Source of the DNA: Acanthacorydalis orientalis
Lineage: Eukaryota; Arthropoda; Insecta; Megaloptera; Corydalidae
Length of the DNA stretch: 64,000 nt
NCBI GenBank assembly: GCA_034766995.1
Contig: CM068315.1
Span: forward strand, 23,130,062 to 23,194,061
Direction: 5' to 3'
Under the pieces are notes generated by a model. It saw nothing but the letters and a program-made list of their open reading frames with translations, was not told where the DNA came from and did not search any database. Positions 11,644-22,290 of this stretch are shown one piece after another. Position 1 is the first letter of the stretch; each line of letters opens with the position of its first letter. The translations under genes were made by a program, and so were the position numbers.

Positions 11644-12068
11644 TTAGACGTAAAAATTAATTCAATGCTTTTAAATTGAATCAGTCATAACTATGTTATA
11701 AATTAAAATATTTTCTCGTCGTTTTAGGTTTTTGAAGTGTCATCCATAATCTTTAAAAATGCTTTATACATGTTAGGGAAAGCAGTTGGAATAACATCAC
11801 AAAACAGTGAACAGAATGGCGTTCAAAAAATTGCATTACAGGCATTGCTACTTTTCGCATTTAACGAGGAGATCCGAAAATGCATTAGGATTTCATCGAT
11901 TGAAAGCAGCCATCTTTTTTTCGACAAGGTATTCGTCTGTTACACAAATGGAGAAAAGTTATATAAATTAATGGAGGATATTTTGAGAACTGAAATATAT
12001 TCCATTTTTCCGTAAATAAACAATAATTTTTTGTAATAAAAATGCACTGAATTAATTTATACATCTAA
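11644..12068 (+). mobile_element. Miniature Tc1/mariner-type element, copy M1
   Basis: 425 bp. The left end TTAGACGTAAAAATTAATTC and the reverse complement of the right end, TTAGATGTATAAATTAATTC, form near-perfect terminal inverted repeats, with TA on both sides (11642-11643, 12069-12070). The interior matches copy M4 (59396-59834, minus) along its whole length, including CACAAAACAGT and the terminal part. The last 120 bp read as a transposase tail in one frame (compare GIRQLPNRWSKVI in copy M2). An open frame (11737-12015, 92 codons, starting at GTG) lies in a different frame and is probably not functional. The central transposase region is absent, so this is a deletion derivative that spread as a unit. 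Confidence 0.75.
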
Positions 12069-12179
12069 TATATATTACTATTGACAATTAAAAATAAATT
12101 TATAAAAAAATAGCTTCTTTAAGAATTGATCAACCAATGGCTTCTTAAAAATTAAAAATAGAGATACATTTGATCATAA

Positions 12180-12290
12180 TTTTATATCTTGGAGTTCTGG
12201 AAACGATGACATTACCATCGAAATGAGAGTAAACAATGATCAATAACAATTTATTGAACATTTTTGCTTATAGAATGTTTTTGACAAACC
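12180..12290 (+). repeat. Partial dispersed repeat R1, copy b
   Basis: GATCAATAACAATTTATTGAA and the preceding GATGACATTACCATCG-type flank match the head of R1 copies near 32830-32960. The copy is cut short where fragment M2 begins. Confidence 0.4.
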
Positions 12291-12447
12291 GCCATTTTTT
12301 TTCCACAAGGGATTCGTCAGTTACCCAACAGGTGGAGCAAAGTTAATACAAAATAATAAGAAATGTTTTAAGCATTGAAATGTATTCCATTTTTCCGTAA
12401 ATAAATATTCTTTTTCTATAAAAAGGGCTCCGAATTAATTTGTACAA
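12290..12447 (+). mobile_element. 3' fragment of the M element family, copy M2
   Basis: Contains TTTCCACAAGGGATTCGTCAG, a tail matching M1, M3 and M4, and a right end CCGAATTAATTTGTACAACT equivalent to their TIR. In one frame the fragment resembles a Tc1/mariner transposase C-terminus (GIRQLPNRW, then KVI.NNG). The 5' part is missing. Confidence 0.6.
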
Positions 12448-13800
12448 CTTTTTTGATTTTTAATGAATATAAAAATCAATATATTTAAATAAAATGTTTG
12501 AATAATTACAGATATTTTTTGTTCAAGCTCTCTCTTCTCATTTAAATACAAACAGAATATATTATAATAAGAAATAATAATTAATGAAGGAAATTATCTT
12601 CTATTTCTATATAAAATAATGTATAATGAAGTAGCCGAGTTCTTAATACAAAAATACTTATATTTGTTACATTTACCCTTATAAGAATACTGTTAAAATA
12701 CTGAAATATATTTGAAGTTATTTTTCCCCGGCGTTTACAAATAATCATAGTTAAAAAAAACATTTTTATGAAAAAGTAAGTTTTAAATCATTCTAGTAAA
12801 ACATCATTCATGGAAGGAACAATTTGAAAAAAAAAATTGTTTCAAAACAAGTATTCTTTTTTTTAAAAAAAAACAATGAAAGTGAGAATTCATTACTTTC
12901 TAATGACTCCAAATTTACAATTATTGAACCACAAATGTAAATAAAATCATTGTAAGTTTTACACGACTGATAACAAATGACTTCTCTGAAATCCGATCAA
13001 ACGCAATTCAGTTTATAACTAAAAAGAAATCATACACAAACACACGTTTATAAATAGTATACCAAAGTTCGAATCGAGTGAATCATTCATCAGTTGTCTG
13101 AAAATGATATATAATAAGCGATAACAGAAACAAACAAACGTACATTGTGCGACTAGTGGAAACACCTCCACTGATAAACGTCTGCAGATAGCATTAATCA
13201 TGTTCGAGGGAGTGCAGACCTGAGGCACCGACGATATGACGTCATACCGTGTCATGTAGCATCGTTGTCACGACACGCTGACGATAAACAAACAAATATT
13301 TGCAGATTCGCGACTGGAATGAAAGCATTTACATGATATGCAGGTAAATCGTATCGTGCGGATTCGCCGAAAGTATCCACACTTCCAGTAAAATAAAAAC
13401 ATGTCTGTTATTTCGTATTATTTGCTATTGATTCCATAACTTTAATGAGATTTCTTAGCGTTTTCCTTCAGAGAGAAACGCATAACACACACTGGCTATC
13501 AAAGCGATGACGAAATAAAACGTATTTTCCCATAAATATTTAAATGCTATATAAATTTCATGTAAATTAAGTATACACAAATGTATGAGTGTATAGAGAA
13601 TTCATTCAATCAATTTAAGTTTAATTTATTCTTTTTAACTTTAGTCATACTTTTTGCACATTCTTTGAAATCTGTATTACAGTCAGCCAGTGTTTACTTT
13701 GTGACCAGACAACCTATTTTTTTTTCAAAGTAACTCAGTAGAATTGTTTAAAATAAAATTATAAAATACCTTAATTACACTTACACAATCTATTTAGGGT
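12448..13800. other. Spacer with a CRE palindrome
   Basis: No gene seen. The stretch 13040-13400 is less AT-rich and contains a perfect 12-bp palindrome TATGACGTCATA (13235-13246; see separate entry). Open frames here have no recognised content. Confidence 0.4.
13235..13246. promoter_or_regulatory. Consensus CRE (TGACGTCA) palindrome
   Basis: TATGACGTCATA is a perfect palindrome containing the full CREB/ATF-type site, inside a GC-enriched patch. Whether it is bound is inference; one 8-mer can occur by chance, though CpG-containing sites are rarer in such AT-rich DNA. Confidence 0.3.
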
Positions 13801-13833
13801 CAACAGATGCTAAAATTATTATACTGAGTGTAT

Positions 13834-14870
13834 TTCAAAAAAGTCAACTCGATTTGAAAAATGTATTCAAGAGGAACTAAAATAAAAGTCAAAAACTTTT
13901 CCGAATGGGTAGAGGAAAGACATTATATCTGAAACATAAAGAGAAATGATCGAATTATTTAAGGAAGAAGAGTACTTCGACAGGTCAATTGCAGTGAGAA
14001 TTTGAAGAAGTTTTAACGTTGTTAATAATAAGAATTGTGGAAAAAACGAAAAGGGGTATTTATAGAATTACAACAACCAGAGAAATACGAATAATTTATC
14101 AGTATGAATCCAATACTATTGGCAAGATCCGGAAAGATTATAGCAAAAGTTGATTGTTCTGCAAGCGTAAACACAATCAGAAAGATTATAAAAAAAATGT
14201 TCAATTTTAGAAAGAAATCGCACAAGTTAACTTTGACACATAAAGAAGCTCACTTGCAATTTGTTAAGAATATGATGATTTGGTCCAGTAAATAGAAATG
14301 TATTATTTTTGAAGACTAAAACTAACTTAATTTGGATGAAGCTGACCGTTACAGTTATTTTCATGATTTTAAAAAAGGAAAGGTGCGACTAAATAGGTGT
14401 TAAAAAATTCACATCAATCTGAGAAATAAATTGTACCAAGATCAGATTTAATTTTTTAAACATAGAAACATCATGTTTGCAATTTGCTAAAAATATGACT
14501 TTGTCGTGATAATAGAAATGTATTATTTTGCAGACTAAAAGTGATTTAATTTGGATAAAGTAACAGTTACGATTTTAATTTTCACGATTTAAGAAAAAAG
14601 GAAATTTGTAGCTGAATAGGTGTTAAAAGTCAATCTTAGAAAGAAATTGCAAAAAGACTGAATGAGTTTAACTTTGAAACATAAAGAACCCTGCTTGCAG
14701 TTTGCTAAAGATATGACCTTTTTCTCAAGGAAAGAAATGTATTATTTTTGCAAACCGAAAGTAATTTAATTTGTATGAATCTGACAGTTATAATTTTTAT
14801 TTTCACGATTTAGGAAAAGAGAAAGTGTATAGATGAATAGGAGTTCTTATGGTATGAGAAGAAAACTCGT
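13834..14870 (+). pseudogene. Tc1-like transposase relic with threefold internal tandem repeat
   Basis: The start (MGRGKT, about 13904) and the relic line REMIELFKEE, then EYDRSIA-like sequence, follow a Tc1 HTH domain. Open frame 14104-14295 gives SNTIGKIRKD-equivalent sequence, then KLTLTHKEAHLQFVKNMMIW, the region just before the first catalytic Asp. The next part, relic of IFEDEKK-type plus NLDEADRYSYFHDF, covers the first DDE motif and the conserved W..L after it. From about 14195 this roughly 220-bp segment is present three times in tandem: the marker GAAATGTATTATTTT occurs at 14295, 14515 and 14734. All copies are interrupted by stops and frameshifts. The left end may be CTGAGTGTATTTCAAAAA (13832 on); no right TIR found. 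Confidence 0.65.
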
Positions 14871-16030
14871 ACTATAGGATTGATTTGATTATTTTAAAAA
14901 TAATGGTAAAATCTAAGGATTATAACATACTCATTGAAAAGTTAATAAAATTTTCAATTTCTTATCACATCAATAGATCTTACAACAAATAACGCTCCCA
15001 TTCATAATACAAGATCAGTGAAGAATTGTCCTCGCGAGAATATTAATTTGTTATCAATGTTAACTTATATAGAAAACGTTTAATGATTGTTTTCTGGAAA
15101 CACATTTACAAGAGTGAAATATGATAAGGATTCTCCCGACAAGTTCATTGAAGGATCCTCCTAAATTTCTTTAAACTATTTAAAATCTCTATTCAATTCT
15201 TTGCACAATCGATTTCTTAGAAATCGCAATAATACGAAATACTAAAAATGAGGTTTTTATTCAAACAACAGATTAACTATTCAAAATGAAACGTGTTTTA
15301 TTTACGAATAAAATTAAATGGTTTCCAGTCTGAGTATTACACAATATTATGAAAAATATTCTACTGAGATCACTTTGAAAAAAAACATTTCTGAAAAGTA
15401 AACTTTTATTTTCATTTTTTTAGAAAATTGCAAAAATAAAAACCGAAATTAAGAAAGACAAACTGAATCTAAAATGTATTGAGCGGACCTGTACACATAT
15501 GCAAATTAATTAAATACAAAAAGAACAATTTAAACGGAACAATAACGTTACAGAAGTAGTTAATCCGATCGAATCATGAATTAAAATCAAATGAACGTTC
15601 AGATGACGAGACAAAATTCGACATAACAATGGGCGCGTGGCAATACATCATGTCTAGCGATTTAGACAACCTCTTATCAAACACCATATTCGAAATAGAC
15701 ATGTCTAAATAATTCAGTTAATAACAAAATAATGTACCTGGCGGTGCCCAGGGCACGGCTATGGGAACACTGAATCGAAAACGGTTTCGATCACAATACT
15801 CGGAACACGACGACGATCAATATACACACACCATCATCGTGCCACTCACGAAATATAATAAATAATTTTTAATACTTGTTTCGAATTGCAATAGAAAAAT
15901 TTGTAATAGCTGGTACGAGGAATGATTAAAGTCGAATTTACAAAGTTCAAAAGGAAAACACATTACTTATTTACTTTTTTCATTCAATTATATAAAAAAT
16001 GATTATTTTTATACCAGGAAGATATATATA
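14871..16030. other. Spacer
   Basis: No element recognised. A short GC-rich spot at 15735-15765 is listed separately as a possible minus-strand exon end. Confidence 0.4.
15738..15768 (-). other. Possible minus-strand microexon or exon end
   Basis: On the minus strand a GC-rich patch (CCGTGCCCTGGGCACCGCCAG) ends at a donor-like GTACAT, preceded by TTTTCGATTCAG, which could be an acceptor. One frame is open across it. Very short, and only composition and splice-like dinucleotides support it. Confidence 0.15.
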
Positions 16031-16031
16031 C

Positions 16032-16075
16032 CAGGGATGGGCAACTTCTTCGATAATAAGAGCCACATGTAATAC
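16032..16075 (+). mobile_element. hAT-like terminal sequence (solo end)
   Basis: CAGGGATGGGCAACTTCTT followed by AGAGCCACATG has the look of hAT-superfamily ends (CAGGG.TGGGCAA... GGGCCACAT). I found no matching inverted end in the window. It lies just left of a mariner relic, which may be nested in it. Confidence 0.3.
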
Positions 16076-16277
16076 TTTTAATATATTTTTGAATGTTCAA
16101 GGTCATAGAAAATGTTATTTTAAAAGTCTACTCCCAGTTAACAATAGGTTTCATTGAAATCCGCTGTTCACGTGTAGATGAGTCTACATGTATATTCTGT
16201 GGACTGTTATAGATGTCTTTTATGTCATTTTAAAGTGTGAACATAGTGCACAAGTGCTTTTCTATAACCGAATTAAA

Positions 16278-17226
16278 ATGGAACGCGTTAAGTTGTTTTT
16301 CCGATGTGCACTTCTACACTACTTTTATTTGAAAAAAGTGAAACTGAAGCTCATAGATTGCTTGCAAAAACTTATGGTGAATCTGCTCCATCGGAAACAG
16401 TATGTAGAGATTGGTTTCGACGATTCAAAAGTGGTGATTGCGACATTGACGACAAACAACGGCCAGGCCAATCGAAAAAGTTCGAAGATGAACAACTGCA
16501 AGCTCTACTGGAAAAACCTGCTCCAACAATTAAAGGATTGGCTCAACAGCTTAAAGATGATAAATCAATCATTTCACGATGTTTACAAGCCACGGGAAAA
16601 ATTCAGAAAGAAGGGAGATGGTTGCCACATGTATTGACCGAAAATGTCATTGTTAATCGTTTAAACATTTCGATTTCTTTGTTTGCAAGGCATAAAAAGA
16701 AGTGTTTCTTGTGGTGTATCGTGATCGGCGATGAAAAATAAATTTATTTCGACAACTCGAAACGCAAGAAATCATGAGCTGATCCTGCTCAACCGTTAAC
16801 ATCGACACCAAATCGAAACATCCATGATCACAAAGGAATGCTCTCTATTTGGTGGGATATGGAGGGTGTCGTGTATTATGAGCTGTTGAAACCTAAGGAA
16901 ACAATTACCGCCGAACGTAATCGACAACAATTGGAGCGTTTCAATGATAATTTGATGCCAAAACGACCGTAAATTGTATCAAAACGCCGAAAAGTGATTC
17001 TTCTCTATGACAACGCTTGGCCCCATGTCCCAAGCGATTACCATCTGTTCCGAACGATGCAACACGCTTTGGAAGATACACATTTCCATAACTACGGAGA
17101 AGTGGAAAATTGGGTTGCTGAATGGATTGGCTCAAAAGACAGACCATTCTTCCGTCATAGAATTCAACTTCTGCCAGAAAATTAGGAAAAAGTTATAGAT
17201 TCCGAGGAAAAATACTTCGATTAATA
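16278..17226 (+). pseudogene. Mariner (DD34D, mauritiana/mellifera-like) transposase pseudogene
   Basis: The reading begins at ATG 16278 (MERVKLFFRC), shifts frame by one base before about 16304, then runs AKTYGESAPSETVCRDWFRRFKSGD (HTH region), LQALLEKPAPTIKGLAQQL, GKIQKEGRWLPHVL and GDEK (first catalytic Asp). The invariant Trp after GDEK is a stop. Continuing: KRKKS, IWWDMEGVVYYELLKPKETI, VILLYDNAWPHV (second Asp), PSDYHLFRTMQHALEDTHF (third Asp), and the ending up to EEKYFD with a stop. The second and third Asp are only a few residues apart because about 26 codons between HV and PSD are cleanly missing at about 17028-17032. Normal mariners are about 345 aa. All three Asp codons persist, but the protein could not fold or cut. 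No TIRs identified. Confidence 0.85.
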
Positions 17227-17441
17227 TATTCACATATTTTGTTATTGAAATAAATGTTCAAAAAAACACAAAAAGCAGCAGCTTTCAATGCAAACTACTA
17301 ATAAAAATAGAACTATATATTAGTCCTACTCACCAAAGCAGAATATGTTTAATCCCTACTCGATGAAGACTTTGATTAAGTCTTTATTTTTGAAATTAAT
17401 AGTTTAAAACCTGGTAATAGATCACTACTCTAAATTATTAA

Positions 17442-17525
17442 CCGTTCAACTACACGTTGAGGTCAAAGTGACCCCAACAACAGTGTATTTCGTATGTTTC
17501 ATACATATAGTATGTAGTTTAAGGG
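17442..17525. mobile_element. Tiny piggyBac-type MITE
   Basis: 84 bp between TTAA at 17438-17441 and TTAA at 17526-17529. Terminal repeats are CCGTTCAACTACA on the left and, in reverse complement, CCCTTAAACTACA on the right. An internal GAGGTCAAAGTGACCCC inverted motif recalls the GGGGTCA...TGACCCC subterminal motif of many piggyBac ends. No coding capacity. Confidence 0.55.
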
Positions 17526-17866
17526 TTAATATAAAACTTGAGGAAAAATAGAAATGAAACCTAATATTGTCTCGGGAGCCGCACAGAGGAGATCCACAGT
17601 TTGCCCAACGTTGATATACACCTTGACCACTATCATCACAGAAATAAACAATGAACATATTTATTTATAAACGATTTTTTTGTTGAAGATTAAATTAAAA
17701 AACATGATTTATAAACGAAGATATTTTATGGATGAACATAAAATTGAATTCAATATAAATGCATATACATAATGGCGCAAAACAAACGAAAGGATTTGAA
17801 TAGTTAATAATTTTTTTATTTAAGCATTTTTTCAGAATTTTATAAATAAAACTTGAGGAATTTATC

Positions 17867-18912
17867 ATGGAGAGATTCACGACAGAACAATATACCAAAA
17901 TAATTGAATTTTATTTTGAAAAGCACCTTTCAATTGTTTCGACACGAAGAACATGTCGTCGTTATTTTAATGATCGAACTGAATCATCGGGAGTCAATGA
18001 TTAATCGTTTGGTTGCACATTTTCGGCAAACAGATGGAGTTAGTAACCGTCCATGATCTGGAAGACATTGTACGGCTCTGAGGAAAATATTCAATGTCTA
18101 CAGGAGAGTATCGAGAAAAGTCCTGGAACGGCCTACGTCCTGAATACAACTTGGAATATCTCGGAGGTCACTGCAGACGATTTTAAACGAATTAAAAATG
18201 TTGATATACAAAGTGTACCTTGTGCAAGAATTGAAGCCAACTGGTTATCAGAATCGGCTCGATTATGCAATTCGTTTTCTTCAACAAGCAGAATAAAAGA
18301 ATGAATTTATTCACAATTTTATAATGAAACTTATTTCCACTTAAATGGCTTTGTGAACAGACAACACTGCAGAAAATGGGCTACAAAGAATCCGAGACCA
18401 CGTGATCATCGACAACTTACGAGTACTTTTTGATGCGGAGCAACGTTTGAAAGGATTCTAGGCTCTTATTTCTTAGAAAATGAAGACGGTACTCCGTAAC
18501 CATAAATGATTACAAATACTGTACGATGGTAGAAATTTTTTTAAGGTCAGCTGTTGATCATCGTCCACAGATGTGGTTCCAACAAGATGAAGCAGCAGCA
18601 CACATAGCAAGACCTGTTATGGAACTTTTAAGGAACATTTCTGGCGAACGGATAATTTCAAGAAACAGCGATTTTAATTAGCCTGCACGTTCACCTGATT
18701 CGCACCCTTTCAATTTTTTTCTTAGGGCAATTTAAAAGAACGTGTATACTACAATAAGCCAAGAACCATCCTACAGCTAAAGAATACGAGAAGAAATTCG
18801 ATCGTTATGTCCTGCAAATCCTGAGAGAAGTGATGGAAAATGCCTTAGAAAGAGCTAGACTTTGTGAAGCCGAAAATGGGAATCAGTTACGGGATGTTAT
18901 TTTTCATGTATA
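17867..18912 (+). pseudogene. DD41D (rosa-like) Tc1/mariner transposase pseudogene
   Basis: Starts MERFTTEQYTKIIEFYFE at ATG 17867 and ends DVIFHV with TAA at 18910-18912, so both ends of the coding region are present, close to the family's usual 345-350 codons. Frameshifts and stops occur throughout. Landmarks: NRLVAHFRQTDGVSNRP (HTH linker), ISRRSLQTILNEL, LDYAIRF, FHLNGFVNRQ, WFQQDEAAAHIARPVMELL (second Asp, QQD), RSPDSHPFNFF, and NALERARLCEAENG near the end. Two catalytic positions are changed: the first motif reads NET where SDE is usual, and the third reads FNFF where PDFF or CDFF is usual (both Asp to Asn). Dead copy. TIRs not resolved; the sequence after 18990 (GCGCCACCAGCC) could be the right end. 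Confidence 0.8.
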
Positions 18913-19858
18913 ATTAGAAAAAATTCCGTATCCATATACATATTTTGAAAAATAACAAAAATATGAAAATGTTACCAAAGAAAAAATATTAATGTTTTAA
19001 ATCGATTCGTTCTTTTTGCGCCACCAGCCTCTGTGTAACTACCCAAACCATATTTTATTCAAGAAAATTAAAGATGGTTTTAAAATAAATTCAAAATAGC
19101 ATAAACTGTGCATCTCTTCTTTAGTATTAAGAATGAAAAGTTCCAAACAAAACATTTTTGAACAGTTTTGAACACCTACTATTTGAGTATTCAAAATATT
19201 TGCTCAATAAGAGATTATTTAGGATATAAAAGAAATAAAAAAGATAAATACTAATAGATTAATATATTAAATGAAAAGGAGTTGATGTTAAAAGATAAAA
19301 CAAATAAATAAAGAATAAAAAAGATTTCGATGTGCCAATAATCTAAAGGTCCGTTTTTAAAATACAACATTGAATCATGTAAATAAAATACAAAAACATC
19401 TTAATAAGTCAATTGGTTTTTATCAACATACTTTACTCAATTAATTACATGCATTTATTGCATGTCTTAATTTAAAGACGAAAATCGAATACTCTTTTCA
19501 CAAAAACAGCGATGGTTGTTAACATTAACTGATCATTATTAAAATTTTTCAAATCTCAAACAGCTTTAATATAGACAAATGGAATTTAAACGTCACAAAC
19601 AGTATTAGAAGTCAAACCGAAACTATCAAACATTTTAATTTTACGACACACTATTATACTTGCTGATAATCACAAGTATATAATTTAAGTGATTTTAATA
19701 GCAAGATGTTTTATTGTATAATAATAATAAGTCATTTTATTGTAAGATGAACGTAGGTGGACTTGTAATTTAATTTTCAAGAAGATTGACAGCATCTGAA
19801 TTATGTTCCTTCAAATAATATGATTTATATTGAAATAATTATGTACGGCATAAATTGT
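18913..19858. other. AT-rich spacer
   Basis: No gene or recognised repeat. Confidence 0.4.
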
Positions 19859-20041
<183 letters not shown>

Positions 20042-20125
20042 CATATGTACAAACGAAGAAAGAAGTAATTATACTAAATAGTAAGATTACTAGTGAATAT
20101 TGACTGTCAATGTTTGATTTCAAAA

Positions 20126-20128
<3 letters not shown>

Positions 20129-20198
<70 letters not shown>
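20129..20198. repeat. (TA)n microsatellite
   Basis: About 35 AT dinucleotides. Confidence 0.97.
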
Positions 20199-20201
<3 letters not shown>

Positions 20202-20369
20202 TAAGTTTTAAAAAAGTTACGCAAAATATTTACAACAATCGCGCACAATAAGCTAATGGTATAATGATGTAACCGTAATTAATTTGTAATTAATTATTTT
20301 TATCAGATTACATTAATACCATTTTAAACTGTTATATTTATGATTTTTTTTTACAAAAAAATAGAAAAC

Positions 20370-20605
20370 AGCCTGTGTTTAATTTTCAGATTAGATACTT
20401 TTATGTTGTCTGCAACCGTGTTCAGCATATTAATTAGATCTAAAAAATGTACTATTGATATATGTGTGCTAAACTTTTGTTCTTGGATATTTGCAAGGAT
20501 CATTGAACGAAAATTAATTGCAGAAGTAAGAGAAACCCGTAGAACAGATGGGAGTTGATCAAGCAAAGGTTTCGAGACGATTGCATGAGATGGAGATTAA
20601 ATAAT
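20370..20605 (+). pseudogene. Mariner family E, N-terminal fragment
   Basis: TTTGCAAGGATCATTGAACG to GGGAGTTGATCAAGCAAAGG and CGAGACGATTGCATGAGATG align with 20895-21010 and 29855-29965. These are the HTH portion of one mariner family (relic of GVDxxxVSRRLHEM). Only this portion is present; it is separated from the next copy by about 250 bp. Confidence 0.6.
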
Positions 20606-20849
20606 AATAGATTTTTTAAATAAATGTAAATATTATAAAGTTACAAAATGACTTAGCATGGAAATAATAATTACAACAAAATTGTTCTCTAAATAGACAC
20701 GTTTTCTGAATGCAAGCAGTGTATATATGAAATATAAATTGTTTTTTTTAACAGTGAATAATAAAAATAATTCATTAGTTATAAAACGATCAATGAATGT
20801 TTTATTGTCATGTATACAAATTTACATACTTTTGAACTAGATACAACTG

Positions 20850-21880
20850 TTCTTCTTCAAGTATCTATTAGATGCGTAAAAAAGTATCAGGTCTGCATTT
20901 TAAATGATTTTCAAGCATTATTGAATGAAAATCCGTCACAGACGTAAGAGGAATTCGTAGAACAATCAGGAGTTGATCGAGCGAAAGTTTCGAGACGATT
21001 GCATGAGAAAAAAAAAGTCAAAAGGTCAGAAACTGGGTACCGCATGAACTTTATGAAAACAGAATTGTTCGCCGGTTTAACATCTCTTACTTGTAAGAGA
21101 TTTTAAACCTGCATTGCATCTTTTTATTTGAAATGATTTTTTGTAAAAAATTGTTACATAAACAAAAAATGAATTACGTACGACGATCCGTAAAGCATAC
21201 ACTCATGAAGAGATCCTGACCAGTCATCAGCATCAACGGTAAAACCAAACATTCCTGTCAAAAAAGTCTTTCTATGCGTGATAGGCTAAGAAGTGTGTAC
21301 TGTTTACAAACTCTTCAAACAGAATAAAATCGTTACTAGCAACCGCTATGATCATCAACTGAATGATCTAGCTAACGAAATGATACAGAAAAGATTATTT
21401 ACTGGAGAAAAAAGCCAGAGGATTTTGCTACACGACAACGCTAGGTCGCATATATTACTGCACAGTAAATTTGCTGTAACTTAGGCAGGGAAGTTCTTCC
21501 TCACTCTGCATATTTTCCAGATTTGACGCTTTGAATTATCATTTATTTTGGTCGATACATAACTCTTTAGCTGGAGATCACTTTAGAAATGCCAAAAAGG
21601 TCCTTCTGTGCATTTGGTGGGATATGAATGATGTACTGTTTTACTAGCTTCTCAACAATAATACAGAAGAGATCATTTACGGGACTAGGAAGCCGAAAGG
21701 GCATTTTGCTGCACGACACCGCTAGGCCGCTATTACTCTCACTATTTAGAACACCATCTTTAATTTGGGCTGGGAAGTTCTTCCGAAAGCGGAATATTAA
21801 TTCGACTTGGCACTTTCGAATTATCATTTATTCCAGTCTATGTATAACTCTTTAGCTAAGCAGTGCTTTAAGATAAGACT
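20850..21880 (+). pseudogene. Mariner family E transposase relic with duplicated catalytic region
   Basis: HTH relic at about 20895-21060 (SGVDRAKVSRRLHE, NWVPHELYENRIVRRFN), then a tract carrying LLHDNARSHILLHS (second Asp, about 21430) and relic of GREVLPHSAYFPDL with LNYHLFW (third Asp now Asn, about 21525). At about 21592 a second copy of the catalytic segment starts (LLCIWWDMNDV, QKRSFTGLGSRKGILLHDTARP, then FNLGWEVLPKAEY, LALSNYHLFQSMYNSL) and ends near 21870. The two copies of GAAGTTCTTCC are at about 21489 and 21773. Both copies have Asn for the third Asp. Multiple stops and frameshifts. The tail follows at 21955-22290. Confidence 0.75.
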
Positions 21881-21954
21881 CAGCTAAGAACAGACGATAA
21901 AACACGATAAAGAACAAACGATAAAACTCAGCTCAGATAGACGACTAACTGCCT

Positions 21955-22290
21955 CCGAGTCGATGTCTTTTTTTCGTAAAGGAATCCAAAACTTACCTGA
22001 GAGATAGGAGAAAGCCATCAAAAATAAGAGCAATTACTTAGGTAATTGAATTGTATTTTACATATTATGAGACTAAAATGAAAACTTGCCAAATAAAGAC
22101 AAACTTTTTCGCATATCTAACATTATACAAATTTAATACAGCAGTGAAGATCTTTTGTGGTAAGGAATCCGAAACATATATAAAATATGGCAGAAAGTAA
22201 TAGAAGTATATTTTATATATTGTGAAAATAAACCAAAAACTTGCCTTAAAAGGGACTAAAGCTTTTGCACACATCTACTAATAATACATA
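21955..22290 (+). pseudogene. Mariner family E C-terminal end, duplicated
   Basis: MSFFRKGIQNLPER, stop, EKAIKNKSNYL (21963-22050) is the usual mariner C-terminus (GI..LPERWEK). The segment including AAACTTGCC and the terminal ACTTTTTCGCA recurs at about 22150-22275 (AAACTTGCC ... CTTTTGCACACATCTA). The same end occurs at 30575-30710. The likely right TIR is CTTTTGCACACA(C/T)CTA. Confidence 0.6.

Noticed and set aside
16188..16637. 149-codon plus-strand frame MYILWTVIDV...
   Set aside because: Mostly a shadow frame of the mariner transposase; only its short stretch from ATG 16278 is the presumed real start before a frameshift.
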